64,000 nt of DNA from Pelomonas sp. V22 (lineage in GTDB: Bacteria > Pseudomonadota > Gammaproteobacteria > Burkholderiales > Burkholderiaceae_C), in NCBI RefSeq assembly GCF_030014915.1, contig NZ_JAGIXS010000001.1, positions 992,001-1,056,000 on the forward strand, in the 5' to 3' direction. Shown piece after piece: positions 48,118 to 59,075 of this stretch (its first letter is position 1; every line of letters begins with the position of its first letter). The position numbers and the translations under genes were made by a program. The notes beneath the pieces were generated by a model. It was not told where the DNA came from. It ran no database searches and was given only the letters and a program-made list of their open reading frames with translations.

Positions 48118-49269
48118 TCAGTTCAGCTTGAGGCCGAACACACCGCCCTTGGCGGTCACGACGACGATCAGGCCGCCCACCGCTTGAGGTGCAGCGACGA
48201 TGGCCGAGCCGTCAGTCTCCAGGCGCAACTGCGTCTTGCCGGTTTCACGCGAGAGGAAATGCACATAGCCTTCGCCGTCGCCGAACACGGCCACCTTGGC
48301 GGTCAGCAGCGGCGCACTCAGCTTGCGGTTCTGCAGCTGGTCAGCCGTCCAGGCCACGTCGCCATTGGCGACCTTCCAGGCCGTGATGCGGTCCGAGGCG
48401 TCGGCACCGACTAGCAGATCGCCGTCGGCCGACACGCCGACCTGGCCCGAGTTGTTCCTGCTCCAGATCGCCGTGCCGCGCTCGCCATTGACGCAGCCTA
48501 CCGACACCTGGAAAGCACGGGCGCACAGCATCTCGCCGCTGCGACCCAGCGGGCCAACCAGGTCAGCGAGGCGCTCAACTTCGTTGGTGCCGCGCGGGCT
48601 GGCCACGCTGGCTTCCCAGCGCAGTTGGCCGTTCAGCGGGTCGACGCCGGCCAGGCGCGGGCCCTGTCCCACCACCAGCGTGTCCTTGTAGGCATTGATC
48701 ACGCCGGCCTGGTTCAGCGTCAGCGGCTCGCCCGGGCGGCGCAGCTCCCAGAGCTTGCGGCCATCGAGCACGTCATAGGCCAGCACCTGGCGGTCCACTG
48801 TCAGCACGAAAACTCGCTCGCCGGCCACCAGGGGCGCGGTCTTGACCGGCGTGTTCAGCGTCTTGGTCCAAACCTTCTTGCCGGCATCGAGCACGACCAG
48901 CTCGTTGTCCACCGACACCAGCGCCGCAAAGCGGCCGTCGCTGCCCACGGCGCCCGAAGGCTTGACCTTGGTCTCGCCGCGCCATTGCGACTGGCCATTG
49001 GCCACATTGAGGGCCTGCACCAGGCCGTCACTGTCGGCAACGACGATGCGCTCGCCGGCCACCGCCACATTGAGCGGGAACTTGATGCTGTCGACGCGGC
49101 TGTTCCAGGCGGTCTTACCGCTCAGCGTCGCGGTGAAGGTCTCCAGCGGATTCTTCTTGGCCGGCATCACCCAGTCGTAGACAGCGCAGCCGGACAGCAG
49201 GGCCATGAGACCGGCGGCAAGGCCTGCCATCACCAGGCCGCGCGAAGCTTGACGGCGAACGCTCATCAT
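48118..49269 (-). CDS. bamB: Outer membrane assembly lipoprotein BamB
   Basis: A 383-residue PQQ-type beta-propeller lipoprotein of the BAM complex. The lipobox is ALLSGC with Cys28 as the lipidated residue. Repeats such as VVADSDGLVQALNVANGQSQW and VYVLD-like blades recur. The ATG at 49269 overlaps the yfgM stop by 4 bases; the next codon is also ATG. The yfgM-bamB-der order is conserved. Confidence 0.94.
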   Translation of the reverse strand: MMSVRRQASRGLVMAGLAAGLMALLSGCAVYDWVMPAKKNPLETFTATLSGKTAWNSRVDSIKFPLNVAVAGERIVVADSDGLVQALNVANGQSQWRGETKVKPSGAVGSDGRFAALVSVDNELVVLDAGKKVWTKTLNTPVKTAPLVAGERVFVLTVDRQVLAYDVLDGRKLWELRRPGEPLTLNQAGVINAYKDTLVVGQGPRLAGVDPLNGQLRWEASVASPRGTNEVERLADLVGPLGRSGEMLCARAFQVSVGCVNGERGTAIWSRNNSGQVGVSADGDLLVGADASDRITAWKVANGDVAWTADQLQNRKLSAPLLTAKVAVFGDGEGYVHFLSRETGKTQLRLETDGSAIVAAPQAVGGLIVVVTAKGGVFGLKLN

Positions 49270-49934
49270 TGCTTCACCTCTGCTTTGGGCTTGACCTCGG
49301 CAGGAGGAGTGCCGAGCGCAGACATCTTGGCGTCCACCAGCTTGATGTACTCCAGCTGCTTGTCCAGCCCGGCATAGGCCTTGGCGTACTCGGCCTTGGC
49401 CACCTCAGGCTTGTTTTGCAGCACGGCAATGTCGCCGCGACGGTCGGCCACCAGGGCTGCATAGTCAGGGGCAGTGATCCCATCCAGCGTCTTGGCTGCC
49501 GCGTCGTACTGCTTGGCATCAATCTGCAGGCCGGACAGGCGCAGCTTGGCCAGCTCTCGGTACTCGACGCCGTTCTCGGCCACCCAGGCCAGCGTGGCCT
49601 GGGCATTGTCGGTCTGACCCTTGTCGAACTGCATCTTGGCAGCCAGCAACGCGCCCAAGGCGGCATAGGTGGTGCGCGGATAGCGATCCTTCAGATCGGC
49701 AAAGGCACGGTTGGCCTTGTCGGCGTCGCCCGCCTTTTCGGCGGCTTCGAGCGCGTCGTACAGCGCGGTGGCCTTGACGGCCTGCTCACGCTGCCACCAG
49801 CCCCAGCCGGTCCAGCCGGCGAAAGCGAGCAGCACCAGCGTGAGCACCCAGGTAATCAGGTTGCCGTACTGCTTCCAGAAAGCTTTCAGCTGGTCCAGCT
49901 GTTCTTGTTCTTCAAGATCGAGATGCGACGCCAT
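49266..49934 (-). CDS. yfgM: YfgM-like membrane-anchored TPR protein
   Basis: A 222-residue UPF0070 protein. A short acidic cytoplasmic N-terminus (SHLDLEEQEQLDQLKAFW) is followed by one membrane helix (about residues 26-47) and a periplasmic TPR region. In E. coli YfgM works with PpiD at the Sec translocon and binds outer-membrane clients. Context between hisS and bamB agrees. Confidence 0.9.
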   Translation of the reverse strand: MASHLDLEEQEQLDQLKAFWKQYGNLITWVLTLVLLAFAGWTGWGWWQREQAVKATALYDALEAAEKAGDADKANRAFADLKDRYPRTTYAALGALLAAKMQFDKGQTDNAQATLAWVAENGVEYRELAKLRLSGLQIDAKQYDAAAKTLDGITAPDYAALVADRRGDIAVLQNKPEVAKAEYAKAYAGLDKQLEYIKLVDAKMSALGTPPAEVKPKAEVKQ

Positions 49935-49973
49935 GGCAGGGAATGTTCTGAGAGAAAAGGTGAAGAGCCGCGA

Positions 49974-51272
49974 TTATGCGCGGAGCAATTCGGCCGCCCA
50001 TTCGGCAGCCGTGGCCAGGGGCCGGGTGTACTGGGCCGTGCCCTCATCGCGCAGCGGCTTGACGGCCACTTCGCCACGCGCCAGTTCGTCGGGTCCGAAG
50101 ACCAGCGCAAAGGCCGCGCCGCTGGCATCGGCCTTCTTGAACTGCGACTTCATGCTCGACTGGCCCGGATGCAGGACCACGGCCACGCCAGCCGCGCGCA
50201 GTTGTTCCAGCGCCGCCATGACCTGGGGCAACTGCTCTGCCGTGGGCACGATGGCGTAGGCATCGGGCAACTGCGCCGGGATGTCGACACCGACCTCGCC
50301 CAGCAAGAGAAGCAAACGCTCCATGCCGAGGCCGAAGCCCACGCCCGGCGCAGGCTTGCCGCCCAGCTGCTCGATCAGCCCGTCGTAACGGCCACCGGCA
50401 CAGACCGTGCCCTGGGCACCGAGGCGCTCGGTCACCCACTCGAACACGGTCAGGTTGTAGTAGTCCAGGCCGCGCACCAGGCGCGGGTTGATGCGGTAGG
50501 CCAGGCCGGCCGCGTCGAGGATGGTGCGAACGCCGTTGAAATGCGCCAGCGACTCGGCACCCAGGAAATCGAGCAGCTTGGGCGCCGCCTCGGCCATGGC
50601 CTGCATGGCCGGGTTCTTGGTGTCGAGCACGCGCAGCGGGTTCGTGTACATGCGGCGCTTGGCTTCCTCGTCCAGCACGTCCTGGTGCTGCTCGAGGTAC
50701 TGGATCAGCGCCTCGCGGTGGGCGCGGCGCTCGTCGGCCTGGCCCAGGCAGTTCAGCTCCAGCACCACGTCGCGGCCCTCGACCAGCCCCAGCTCACGCC
50801 ACAGCGTGCGGCCGAGCAGGATCACCTCGGCATCCACATCGGGACCGGCAAAGCCCAGCGCCTCGATGCCCATCTGGTGGAACTGGCGGTAGCGGCCTTT
50901 CTGCGGCCGCTCATGGCGGAACATCTGGCCGAAGTAGTACAGGCGCTTGCCGCCCTCGCGCAGGAAGCTGTGCTCGATCATGGCGCGCACCACGCCGGCC
51001 GTACCCTCAGGGCGCAGGGCCAGTTGATCCCCGTTCATGCGGTCTTCGAAGGCGTACATCTCCTTCTCGACCACGTCGGTGACCTCGCCGAGGCCGCGCA
51101 CGAACAGGGCCGTGGGCTCGACGACGGGCGTGCGCACGTTCTGGTAGCCGTAGCGCTGCAGCACGCTGCGCATCTTGGCCTCCAGCCACTCCCAGCGCGC
51201 CGAGTCGGGCGGCAGGATGTCGTTCATGCCCTTCACAGCCTGCAGCGGCTGCACTTTCTTCGTTTCTGTCAT
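49974..51272 (-). CDS. hisS: Histidyl-tRNA synthetase
   Basis: A 432-residue class II synthetase. Motif 2 is [19 protein letters not shown]; the histidine signature [15 protein letters not shown] and [14 protein letters not shown] are intact, and the C-terminal anticodon-binding domain is present, which sets it apart from the hisZ product. 12 bases separate it from ispG. Confidence 0.97.
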   Translation of the reverse strand: MTETKKVQPLQAVKGMNDILPPDSARWEWLEAKMRSVLQRYGYQNVRTPVVEPTALFVRGLGEVTDVVEKEMYAFEDRMNGDQLALRPEGTAGVVRAMIEHSFLREGGKRLYYFGQMFRHERPQKGRYRQFHQMGIEALGFAGPDVDAEVILLGRTLWRELGLVEGRDVVLELNCLGQADERRAHREALIQYLEQHQDVLDEEAKRRMYTNPLRVLDTKNPAMQAMAEAAPKLLDFLGAESLAHFNGVRTILDAAGLAYRINPRLVRGLDYYNLTVFEWVTERLGAQGTVCAGGRYDGLIEQLGGKPAPGVGFGLGMERLLLLLGEVGVDIPAQLPDAYAIVPTAEQLPQVMAALEQLRAAGVAVVLHPGQSSMKSQFKKADASGAAFALVFGPDELARGEVAVKPLRDEGTAQYTRPLATAAEWAAELLRA

Positions 51273-51284
51273 GGGGTGTCCGCT

Positions 51285-52571
51285 TCAGGCCGCAACGGTG
51301 CCGAAGCGCTTCTCGATGTAGTTCTCGACCAGCGCATGGAACTCGCTGGCGATGTTCTCGCCGCGCAGGGTCAGCGCCTTCTGGCCGTCGATGAAAACCG
51401 GGGCGGCCGGCGCTTCGCCGGTGCCGGGCAGGCTGATGCCGATGTCGGCATGCTTGCTCTCGCCCGGGCCGTTCACGATGCAGCCCATCACGGCCACCTT
51501 CATGTTCTCGACGCCCGGGTACTTCTTGCGCCAGACCGGCATCTGCTCGCGCAGGAAATCGTCGATCTGCTTGGCCAGCTCCTGGAAGGTGGTGCTGGTG
51601 GTGCGACCGCAGCCGGGGCAGGCGGTGACGCTCGGGTTGAACGCACGCAGACCCAGAGATTGCAGGATCTCTGAAGCCACCACCACTTCCTGCGTGCGAG
51701 CCTCGCCGGGCTGGGGCGTGAGGGACACGCGGATGGTGTCGCCAATGCCTTCCTGCAGCAGCACGGCCAGGGCCGCGCTCGAAGCCACCGTGCCCTTGGT
51801 GCCCATGCCAGCTTCGGTCAGGCCCAGGTGCAAGGCGTAGTCGCAGCGCGCGCTCAGGGCGCGGTAGACCGAGATCAGGTCCTGCACGCCGCTGACCTTG
51901 CAGCTGATGATGATGTTGTCGGGGTTCATGCCCAGCTCGCGGGCATAGCTGGCCGAGGTGAGCGCCGACTGGATCAGCGCCTGGTACATGACCTGCTGGC
52001 CGTCCCAGGGCTCGGCCCGCTGGGCGTTCTCGTCCATCATGGACGCGAGCAGTTCCTGGTCCAGGCTGCCCCAGTTGACGCCGATGCGCACGACCTTGTC
52101 GTACTTCATCGCCGCCTCGATCATCATGGCGAACTGGCGGTCTTTCTTGTCGCCCTTGCCCACGTTGCCGGGGTTGATGCGGTACTTGGACAGCGCCTGG
52201 GCCATCGCCGGATGCTCGGTCAGCAGGCGGTGGCCGTTGTAATGGAAATCGCCGACCAGGGGCACGTCGATGCCCATGCGGTCCAGCTGTTCGCGGATGT
52301 GCGGCACGGCCTCGGCCGCCTCGGGCGTGTTGACCGTGATGCGTACCATCTCCGAGCCGGCAATCGCCAGCTCCTTGACCTGGATGGCCGTGCCGATGGC
52401 GTCCACCGTGTCGGTGTTGGTCATGGACTGCACGCGCACCGGCGCATCACCGCCCACCGTCACCAGGCGGCTGCCCCATTTCACTTGCGCCTGGCGCGTC
52501 AGGCGGCGGCCGGCGCGGGCGGCGGCAATGGCTTCTTCCAGGGGGCGCAGCGACGCGACGTTCTCACTCAT
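51285..52571 (-). CDS. ispG: 4-hydroxy-3-methylbut-2-enyl diphosphate synthase (IspG)
   Basis: A 428-residue [4Fe-4S] enzyme of the MEP pathway. The cluster ligands are the two Cys of TACPGCGR and the Cys of [12 protein letters not shown]. The TIM-barrel opening [16 protein letters not shown] is typical. It works downstream of Dxr in this window. The rodZ-ispG-hisS order is common in Proteobacteria. Confidence 0.97.
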   Translation of the reverse strand: MSENVASLRPLEEAIAAARAGRRLTRQAQVKWGSRLVTVGGDAPVRVQSMTNTDTVDAIGTAIQVKELAIAGSEMVRITVNTPEAAEAVPHIREQLDRMGIDVPLVGDFHYNGHRLLTEHPAMAQALSKYRINPGNVGKGDKKDRQFAMMIEAAMKYDKVVRIGVNWGSLDQELLASMMDENAQRAEPWDGQQVMYQALIQSALTSASYARELGMNPDNIIISCKVSGVQDLISVYRALSARCDYALHLGLTEAGMGTKGTVASSAALAVLLQEGIGDTIRVSLTPQPGEARTQEVVVASEILQSLGLRAFNPSVTACPGCGRTTSTTFQELAKQIDDFLREQMPVWRKKYPGVENMKVAVMGCIVNGPGESKHADIGISLPGTGEAPAAPVFIDGQKALTLRGENIASEFHALVENYIEKRFGTVAA

Positions 52572-52589
52572 CTCTCAACCCAAGCAATC

Positions 52590-53489
52590 TCAGTTCAGTT
52601 CCAGGCGCGCCACATTGTTGCTGGCCTGGGCCGCCAGATTCACGGCACTGCCGCGCAGGCTCACGCTGGTACCGGCCACATTGCCGATGCGCAGCTTCAC
52701 CGGGGTCTGGACGGCCAACTCGGCCACCTCGTCACGGCGCAGCAGCTTGGACAGCAGGACCTGACCCTGGGCATCCGTCACCTCGACCCAGGAGTCTGCA
52801 CTGGCCTTGATGACCAGCGGCGCCTGGCCGGCGGCTGCGACCTTCGCTTGCGGCACCGAGGCCTGAGCGACAGGCGCGGCCACCACGGCCTCCAGCTTGG
52901 GTTGCGGCGCGGGCTCGGACGCGGCAAGGTTCTGCTGCTGCGGCTGGGGAATGGCCGAAGCAGGCTCGGCCACCAGGCTGGGCGCCGACGCTGGTGCTTC
53001 AGGCTGGACGATCTGCTCACTCGCTGCGGCGGAGGGCTTCGTGAACTGATCCAGCCAGTTGGCCGGCAGCAGATAAACGGCAGCGGCAGCGGCCAGCAAC
53101 AGCAAGGGCACCCACAGCACCGGGCGCTTGAGCAGGTCGAGGCTCAGCGCCTCGTCGCGGGTGGCACGTTCGCGGAACGGCTGGTTGAGCCCACGCGACA
53201 CGCGCTCGAGCTCCGGGTCCTGCACGCGCGGCAGCAGGGCCAGCGCCGTGGCCGGATCGACCTTCAATGCCCGGCACATGGCCAGCGCCAGTGCGCGGAT
53301 GAAGGTGGGATCGGGAAGGTCCTGGTAGCGGTCGTTCTCCAACGCATCCAGCTTGGCCTGCGGCACCTTCAGCGTGGCGGCCAACATGGCAATGTGCATG
53401 CCCTGGGCCTGGCGGACCTGGCGCAGCCATGCTCCCGCCGTGCGCGGCGTGGGCGCGGCGACCGGCGCCTCGCCAACGGTGGAATCCAT
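52590..53489 (-). CDS. rodZ: RodZ-like HTH and DUF4115 membrane protein
   Basis: A 299-residue protein with an N-terminal Cro-type helix-turn-helix (AWLRQVRQAQGMHIAMLAA), one membrane helix (VLWVPLLLLAAAAAVYLL), a Pro/Ala/Gln-rich periplasmic linker and a C-terminal DUF4115 beta domain (SWVEVTDAQGQVLL). RodZ links MreB to the cell-wall machinery. The ATG at 53489 is chosen because GAGGGGGAG lies just before it; two earlier in-frame ATGs overlap pilW and lack such a site. Confidence 0.87.
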   Translation of the reverse strand: MDSTVGEAPVAAPTPRTAGAWLRQVRQAQGMHIAMLAATLKVPQAKLDALENDRYQDLPDPTFIRALALAMCRALKVDPATALALLPRVQDPELERVSRGLNQPFRERATRDEALSLDLLKRPVLWVPLLLLAAAAAVYLLPANWLDQFTKPSAAASEQIVQPEAPASAPSLVAEPASAIPQPQQQNLAASEPAPQPKLEAVVAAPVAQASVPQAKVAAAGQAPLVIKASADSWVEVTDAQGQVLLSKLLRRDEVAELAVQTPVKLRIGNVAGTSVSLRGSAVNLAAQASNNVARLELN

Positions 53490-53499
53490 GCGCTCCCCC

Positions 53500-54330
53500 T
53501 CAGTCATCGAAACGTCCATTGTCCAGTGCCGTTGTCTCGGGAGATTGCGGGAAGCGCTTGCGAAGTTCCTGGGCCAGCTCGCTGACCGCCGTGGAATTGC
53601 TCAGGCGCCGTTCGATGCGCAGCGCCAGCCACAGGCTCTGCGAATTGCTCTGCTCGGCATTGGCGTTGACGCGCTTGACGTAGAAGCGCGCACGCTCGGC
53701 CTGGCCGCTGCGCAGCAGCACCTCACCCAGGTTGATGGATGTGGCCGGATTGGCAGGGTCGAGCTCGAAGGCCTTCAAGAGGCTGCGCTCGGCCTCGGCC
53801 GGCTGCTGGGCGCGCGCCTCGCAGACACCCTTGACCAGCCAGGTGCGCGCCGGGCCGCGGTACTGCGGCTGGGCCAGCGCCTGCTCGAACTGGGCCGTGG
53901 CCTCGTTCCAGCGCTTGAGCTGGCACAGGAACCAGCCGTAGTTGTGCAGCGTGTCGGGGTCGCGCGGCGCCAGTTGCAGCGAGCGCTTGAAGCTGTCGTC
54001 AGCCAGGCTGGTCTCGCCGAGGGCGGCGTAGATCAGGGCGCGCAGCGTCAGGGCCTCGGTCATGTCGGGCTTGATCGCCAGCACCTGCTTGACCTCGTTC
54101 AGCGCCGTGCCGTACTGGCCGCCGGCGAAATAGCCCGAGGCCAGGTCCATGCGCACATTGGCGCGGCGGTCAATGTCGGTGCGGTCGAAGTCCGTGCGCG
54201 GCACATTGCCCGTGCCACCACTGGGCGCCGCAGCGCCGCCGCCTTGCTGCGTACCCGCGCAGCCCACCACCAGACCAGCCAGCGCGATAGCGCCGGCGGC
54301 ACGAATCAGCTTGTCGAGGTGCTTGTTCAT
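53500..54330 (-). CDS. pilW: Type IV pilus assembly lipoprotein PilW/PilF
   Basis: A 276-residue TPR lipoprotein. The lipobox is LVVGC with Cys24. Six TPR-like units follow, for example LTLRALIYAALGETSLADDS and LHNYGWFLCQLKRWNEATAQ. It acts as pilotin for the PilQ secretin. rlmN-pilW-rodZ order is conserved. The ATG at 54330 gives the short signal; ATG at 54351 is possible. Confidence 0.9.
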   Translation of the reverse strand: MNKHLDKLIRAAGAIALAGLVVGCAGTQQGGGAAAPSGGTGNVPRTDFDRTDIDRRANVRMDLASGYFAGGQYGTALNEVKQVLAIKPDMTEALTLRALIYAALGETSLADDSFKRSLQLAPRDPDTLHNYGWFLCQLKRWNEATAQFEQALAQPQYRGPARTWLVKGVCEARAQQPAEAERSLLKAFELDPANPATSINLGEVLLRSGQAERARFYVKRVNANAEQSNSQSLWLALRIERRLSNSTAVSELAQELRKRFPQSPETTALDNGRFDD

Positions 54331-54351
54331 AGGCGCGGATGGTAGGCGCAA

Positions 54352-55488
54352 TCAGCCGCCGGCCGAACCCGGTTTACCCGATTTCACAGAATGGGGTTGC
54401 ACCGGGGCGCGCACCATGCGCACATGGACCTTGGTGCGGTCCTGCACTTCGCCGGCCAGCTGGCCGCAAGCGGCGTCGATGTCGTCGCCGCGGGTCTTGC
54501 GCACCGTGGTGACGATGCCGGCCTGGATCAGCACCTCGGCAAAGGCCTTGACCCGCTCGTTCGAGCTGCGCTTGAGGCCCGAGGCCGGGAAGGGATTGAA
54601 CGGGATCAGGTTGAGCTTGCAGGGCACCTTGCCCTTGACCAGCGCTACCAGCTCGCGCGCAGCCTCGGGCGTGTCGTTCACGCCGTCCAGCATGCAGTAC
54701 TCGAAGGTGATGAAGTCGCGCGGCGCCTTGTCCAGGTAGCTGTTGCAAGCCGCCAGCAGCTCGGCAATCGGGTATTTTTTGTTCAGCGGCACCAGCTGAT
54801 CGCGCAGCGGGTTGTTCGGCGCATGCAGGCTCACGGCCAAAGCCACCGGGCAGTCTTCGCGCAGGCGCTCGATCATGGGCACGACGCCCGAGGTCGAGAC
54901 CGTCACGCGGCGCCGCGAGAGGCCGTAGCCATGGTCGTCCAGCATGGTGCGCAGTGCCGGGATCAGGGCGCTGTAGTTCTGCAGCGGCTCGCCCATGCCC
55001 ATCATCACCACGTTGCTGATGACGCGTTCCTCGGTGCCGAGGCGCTTGCGCAGGCTGTGCTCGGCAAACCAGAGCTGGGCGGTGATCTCGGCCGTCTCGA
55101 GGTTGCGGCTGAAGCCTTGGTGGCCGGTGGAACAGAAGCGGCAGCCCACGGCGCAACCGGCCTGGCTGGACACGCACAGCGTGCCTCGGTCGTCTTCGGG
55201 AATGAAGACGGCCTCGACGGCATTGCCACCACCGACGTCGAACAGCCATTTGACCGTGCCGTCGGAGGAGAGATGTTCTGAAATGACCGGCAGCGCAGCG
55301 ATATGCGCCCGGGAGGCCAGCTTGTCGCGCAGCGACTTGGCCAGGTCGCTCATCTGAGCAAAGTCAGAGGCGCCCTTTTGATGGATCCAGCGGAAGAGCT
55401 GGGTGGCGCGGAAGCGCTTCTCACCCAGCTGCTCGCAGTACGCGGCCAGCCCGTCGAGATCAAAACCGAGCAGATTGACCGAGTCCAT
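54352..55488 (-). CDS. rlmN: 23S rRNA/tRNA adenine-C2 methyltransferase RlmN
   Basis: A 378-residue radical SAM enzyme methylating A2503 of 23S rRNA and A37 of some tRNAs. The CX3CX2C cluster motif is in [20 protein letters not shown]; the methyl-carrying Cys near the C-terminus is likely that of [19 protein letters not shown] and the N-terminal [12 protein letters not shown] agree. It follows ndk by 45 bases. Confidence 0.96.
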   Translation of the reverse strand: MDSVNLLGFDLDGLAAYCEQLGEKRFRATQLFRWIHQKGASDFAQMSDLAKSLRDKLASRAHIAALPVISEHLSSDGTVKWLFDVGGGNAVEAVFIPEDDRGTLCVSSQAGCAVGCRFCSTGHQGFSRNLETAEITAQLWFAEHSLRKRLGTEERVISNVVMMGMGEPLQNYSALIPALRTMLDDHGYGLSRRRVTVSTSGVVPMIERLREDCPVALAVSLHAPNNPLRDQLVPLNKKYPIAELLAACNSYLDKAPRDFITFEYCMLDGVNDTPEAARELVALVKGKVPCKLNLIPFNPFPASGLKRSSNERVKAFAEVLIQAGIVTTVRKTRGDDIDAACGQLAGEVQDRTKVHVRMVRAPVQPHSVKSGKPGSAGG

Positions 55489-55533
55489 CGTCGTTCCTTG
55501 CAGACCCCCGCATCGGCTGCGGGGGTGGGTCCA

Positions 55534-55959
55534 TCAACGCGAGTAGACGTTCATGCCGGGGAAGAAGAAGGCAATTTCTTGCGCTGCCGTTTCAGCGGCG
55601 TCAGAGCCGTGGACGGCGTTGGCGTCGATGCTGTCAGCGAAGTCGGCGCGGATCGTGCCCTTCTCGGCCTTCTTCGGGTCGGTGGCTCCCATCAGGTCGC
55701 GGTTCTTCAGGATGGCGCCTTCGCCTTCCAGGGCCTGGATCATCACCGGGCCGGAGACCATGAAGGAGACCAGGTCCTTGAAGAACGGGCGGGCCTTGTG
55801 CACGGCGTAGAAAGCTTCGGCTTCGCCTTGCGACAGATGCACCATCTTGGCGGCCACGACCTTCAGGCCGGCGGCTTCAAAACGGGCGTAGATCTGGCCG
55901 ATGACGTTCTTGGCCACGGCATCGGGCTTGATGATGGAAAGGGTGCGTTCGATCGCCAT
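55534..55959 (-). CDS. ndk: Nucleoside diphosphate kinase
   Basis: A 141-residue NDK equalising NTP pools. It opens [20 protein letters not shown]; the phosphohistidine lies in [16 protein letters not shown]. Standard length with the ATG at 55959. First gene of the long minus-strand cluster; TACAAT at 56004-55999 is a plausible -10 element. Confidence 0.97.
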   Translation of the reverse strand: MAIERTLSIIKPDAVAKNVIGQIYARFEAAGLKVVAAKMVHLSQGEAEAFYAVHKARPFFKDLVSFMVSGPVMIQALEGEGAILKNRDLMGATDPKKAEKGTIRADFADSIDANAVHGSDAAETAAQEIAFFFPGMNVYSR

Positions 55960-55998
55960 GGTTTTCTCCTGGAATTTGAGGATGGGGCAAAGCGTCGG

Positions 55999-56004
55999 AT
56001 TGTA
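55999..56004 (-). promoter_or_regulatory. Candidate -10 element for ndk
   Basis: TACAAT on the minus strand, 40 bases before the ndk start. TTGTCA lies further up but at about 22 bases, longer than the optimum, so the -35 is uncertain. Confidence 0.35.
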
Positions 56005-56064
56005 GCCTCTCAGGGTGAGTCTCTGTTGACAAAGACTCCCCATCGACTAACGGATCCCGGGCTT

Positions 56065-58047
56065 TTAGCGCTTGCGACCGCCGAAATTGCCGCCGCCAGA
56101 ACGGCCACCGCCGCCGCCACTTCGGCCACCGCCACCACCGCCGCTGCGACCACCACCACCGCCGCCACCCCGGCCGCCACGGCGCAGGAAGGCGTCGCCG
56201 CCGATGTAGCCAACCGAGGTCTGCATGGGATCGGGTTCGCGCGGGCCATCGCCCTTGCCACGACCGCGGCCGCCTTGCGGCTGATCCGGGGCGCTGCCGC
56301 CGGCACCAAAGCCCTGCGGAATGCGCTTGCTGCCGGTAGCGAAGCGACGATCGAAGGTCTGCTCCAGCGGGTTGATGTTGCGCGGCACGAAGTCGTCGTC
56401 ATCGTCGTCATGCGAACGCGACCGCGGCTCCTCGTAGCGCGGCTCCTGCTGCGGACGCTGCGCGGGCTCGGGGCGGCTCGGGCGTGGGCCCACGCCGGCC
56501 TGACGACCATCGGCGCGGCGCTTGCTGTTGCCGCGCTTGTCATCGGGCCCGCGCTGCTGCTTGCCGCCCTGTTGCTCACCGCGCTCGCCGCGCTCACCAC
56601 GCTCATGGCGCACATGGCCGGCCAGGCGGCGGATGATGCGCACGTCGTCGTCACCGAGCTCGACCCAGACGCCGCGCTTCAGGCCGCGCGGCAGCACCAC
56701 GGTGCCATAGCGGATGCGCATCAGGCGGCTGACAGCCAGGCCCACTTTGTCGAAGAGCTTGCGCACTTCGCGGTTGCGGCCTTCGGTGATGACCACGCGG
56801 TACCAGTGGTTGACGCCTTCGCCACCACCGTCTTCGATGCTCTTGAACTGGGCCTTCTGGCCCTCGATGTCCACACCCTCCAGCAGGCGCGCCGTCTGAT
56901 CCGGCGTCAGCGTGCCCAGCACGCGCACGGCGTACTCGCGCTCCACGCCGAAGCGCGGATGCATCAGCTGATTGGCCAGTTCGCCGCTGTTGGTGAACAG
57001 CAGCAGGCCTTCGGTGTTCAGGTCCAGGCGACCAACCGACTGCCACTTGCCGTTCTGCAGCTTGGGCAGGCGGCGGAACACGGTGGGACGGCCTTCCGGG
57101 TCGTTGAAGGTGACGACCTCGCCGACCGGCTTGTGATACGCCAGGATGCGCGGCGCCGGCGGCGTGATGCGCACGCGGATCTGCTTGCCGGCGACGCTGA
57201 CGCGGTCGCCGAAGGAGATACGCTGGCCGATGTGGGCCACCTCGCCGTTCACCTCGATCTTGCCCTCGGCAATCATGTCCTCGATGTCGCGGCGCGAACC
57301 GACGCCGGCCTGGGCCAGCACCTTCTGCAGCTTGGGCGCGTCGGGGTCGGCGGCCAACACACGCTTGGTGTCGGCCACTTCTTCGCCTTCGGCCAGTTCG
57401 GGCGGCTCTTCGTCGCCGTCAAAGCCGCCGGCCAGGACTTCGGCGAACAGCTCACCGACAGCCGCCTTCACCTCGGGCTCGACCGGCACGGCCATCTCGA
57501 CCGATTCGTACTTGTCGCCCTGACCCGCTGCCGGCGCAGGCTGGCCTTCGCCGCCCTCGCCCCGGCCCTTGCGGCCACGGCGGCGGTTGCGGCCACGGCC
57601 ACCACGCTCGTCGCCGAACTCGCCGGAGGCCTCGGCGCCCTGACCTTCATCGGCGCCTGCTGAATCACCACCATCATCCGGCGGCGGTGCGGCCGGCGGC
57701 GTGGGCGCTTCGACCGGAGCCGGCGCCTCAGGAGCCTCGCCCGCAGCGGCGGCAGCCGTCTTGCGCGGCGCGCGGCGCTTGGGCGCAGGCGCCTCCTCGG
57801 TCACGGCGGCGACGGGCGCCTCGGCGGCTTCCGCAGCCTCGGCCGCCTTGGCCGCGGCCGTCTTGCGCGGTGCGCGCGGCTTGGCGGGCTTGGCCTGCTC
57901 GGCTTCAGCCGCCGGCGCTTCGGCAGCGGCCTCGGTCACCGGGGCGGCGGTCTTGGCCGGGCTGCGGCGTCGCTTGGGGGCGGCAGCCTCTTGGGGCGCG
58001 GCATCGCCAGCGGGCAGATCGGCAGGGTTGTTGGTGTCGTTGTTCAT
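56065..58047 (-). CDS. rluB: RluB-like 23S rRNA pseudouridine synthase with long disordered ends
   Basis: A 660-residue RsuA/RluB-family enzyme, expected to make pseudouridine 2605 of 23S rRNA. Residues 1-235 are Ala/Pro/Glu/Lys-rich and probably disordered. An S4 domain follows ([20 protein letters not shown]), then the catalytic domain with Asp in [20 protein letters not shown]. Residues from about 470 are Arg/Gly/Glu-rich and end in an RGG-type tail of Gly runs broken by Arg and Ser. E. coli RluB is only about 290 residues. The start overlaps the scpB stop by 4 bases. Confidence 0.9.
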   Translation of the reverse strand: MNNDTNNPADLPAGDAAPQEAAAPKRRRSPAKTAAPVTEAAAEAPAAEAEQAKPAKPRAPRKTAAAKAAEAAEAAEAPVAAVTEEAPAPKRRAPRKTAAAAAGEAPEAPAPVEAPTPPAAPPPDDGGDSAGADEGQGAEASGEFGDERGGRGRNRRRGRKGRGEGGEGQPAPAAGQGDKYESVEMAVPVEPEVKAAVGELFAEVLAGGFDGDEEPPELAEGEEVADTKRVLAADPDAPKLQKVLAQAGVGSRRDIEDMIAEGKIEVNGEVAHIGQRISFGDRVSVAGKQIRVRITPPAPRILAYHKPVGEVVTFNDPEGRPTVFRRLPKLQNGKWQSVGRLDLNTEGLLLFTNSGELANQLMHPRFGVEREYAVRVLGTLTPDQTARLLEGVDIEGQKAQFKSIEDGGGEGVNHWYRVVITEGRNREVRKLFDKVGLAVSRLMRIRYGTVVLPRGLKRGVWVELGDDDVRIIRRLAGHVRHERGERGERGEQQGGKQQRGPDDKRGNSKRRADGRQAGVGPRPSRPEPAQRPQQEPRYEEPRSRSHDDDDDDFVPRNINPLEQTFDRRFATGSKRIPQGFGAGGSAPDQPQGGRGRGKGDGPREPDPMQTSVGYIGGDAFLRRGGRGGGGGGGRSGGGGGGRSGGGGGRSGGGNFGGRKR

Positions 58048-58814
58048 GCGTCAGCTTGCGCCGTGGTGGCGTCGTCAGACTCAGGGGCCGGCGGGGCCGG
58101 CGGTGGCAGGGCGTCGTCGCTGGGCGGCAGCGCCTCTGAAGAAGAAATGGGATCGGATTCGGGAGCGCCGGCTTCTGCGGCAGCCTCAGCTGTCAGCTCG
58201 GCCGAAACCTCGGCTGGCGCATCCGCAGCCGGTTCGGCCGCCGCCTCGTCCAGCAGCGAGGCCTGGACCTCCGGCGGCAGCTCCAGCCCGGCGAGCGGCT
58301 GGCCACCCGCTTCGAGGGCCGGCAATTGCTCAAGACTGGACAGCCCGAGGTCATCCAAGAATTGGCGGGTCGTGGCGTACAGCGCCGGGCGACCCGGGGC
58401 CTCGCGGTGGCCGATGGCGTCGATCCAGCCGCGGTCCTCGAGCTGTTTGATGATCTGGCTGGAAACCACGACGCCACGGATGTCCTCGATATCGCCGCGC
58501 GTCACCGGCTGGCGGTAGGCAATGATGGCCAGCGTCTCAAGCACCGCTCGCGAGTAGCGCTGCGGCTTCTCCGGGTGCAGGCGGTCGAGGTAATCGCGCA
58601 GCTCGGGGCGGCTCTGGAAGCGCCAGCCACTGGCCACCGGCACGAGCTCCACGCCGCGACCTTCCCAGTCGCGCACCAACTCGTCGAGCAGGCTGCGCAA
58701 GGTATCGGCGCCGAGTTCATCGGCGAACAGCGTTCGCAGCTCACGCAGGGTCAGGGGCTGCTGGGCGCAAATCAGCGCGGTCTCGAGGACGCGCTTTGCA
58801 TCCTGTGTATTCAT
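58044..58814 (-). CDS. scpB: Segregation and condensation protein B
   Basis: A 256-residue ScpB, a kleisin-associated winged-helix protein of the SMC-ScpAB condensin. The conserved part is residues 1-175 ([40 protein letters not shown]). The rest is acidic and Ala/Pro-rich. No scpA is next to it here. It starts 9 bases after the small upstream gene. Confidence 0.92.
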   Translation of the reverse strand: MNTQDAKRVLETALICAQQPLTLRELRTLFADELGADTLRSLLDELVRDWEGRGVELVPVASGWRFQSRPELRDYLDRLHPEKPQRYSRAVLETLAIIAYRQPVTRGDIEDIRGVVVSSQIIKQLEDRGWIDAIGHREAPGRPALYATTRQFLDDLGLSSLEQLPALEAGGQPLAGLELPPEVQASLLDEAAAEPAADAPAEVSAELTAEAAAEAGAPESDPISSSEALPPSDDALPPPAPPAPESDDATTAQADA

Positions 58815-58823
58815 TGACTCTCG

Positions 58824-59075
58824 TCAGCGTTCCCGTGGTTTGACGACGGTGGGCCCGCCAGTCTTGCTGGCGGACGGTACTTCTACTCGGGCCCGTGGGG
58901 CTGCGCCTGCGCCGCGATTCTCACAGCGCGGAGGTGGCAACGTCGGGGCGGGTGCCGAGCGCTTGGGAGTGAACCCATCCAGGTTCAGCGGCAGCATGCT
59001 CGGCGGTTTCGATGCGGCGCGAGACCCGGCCCCCAAGGGCTGGTCGCGACAAGGGTCGCATCGTTCGGCTGCCAT
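58824..59075 (-). CDS. Unrecognised 83-residue Pro-rich protein between rluD and scpB
   Basis: This gene is easily missed because the same frame stays open into antisense-like sequence within rluD. The ATG at 59075 follows a near-perfect site, GGAGGAGG with 6 bases to the start. The product opens MAAERCDPCRDQPLG with a CxxC pair. It continues with a Pro/Arg/Ser-rich, low-complexity region (SAPAPTLPPPRC) and ends KPRER. No membrane segment or signal peptide is seen. It starts 26 bases after the rluD stop and ends 9 bases before scpB, so it fits an rluD-orf-scpB-rluB operon. I do not recognise a family. The two front Cys and one further Cys could bind metal, which is a guess. Confidence 0.6.
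   Translation of the reverse strand: MAAERCDPCRDQPLGAGSRAASKPPSMLPLNLDGFTPKRSAPAPTLPPPRCENRGAGAAPRARVEVPSASKTGGPTVVKPRER

Noticed and set aside
56065-56200. Repeated GCC/CCACC units resembling a microsatellite or CRISPR-like array
   Set aside because: They encode the in-frame Gly/Arg/Ser tail of RluB. There are no spacers of even length and no cas genes.
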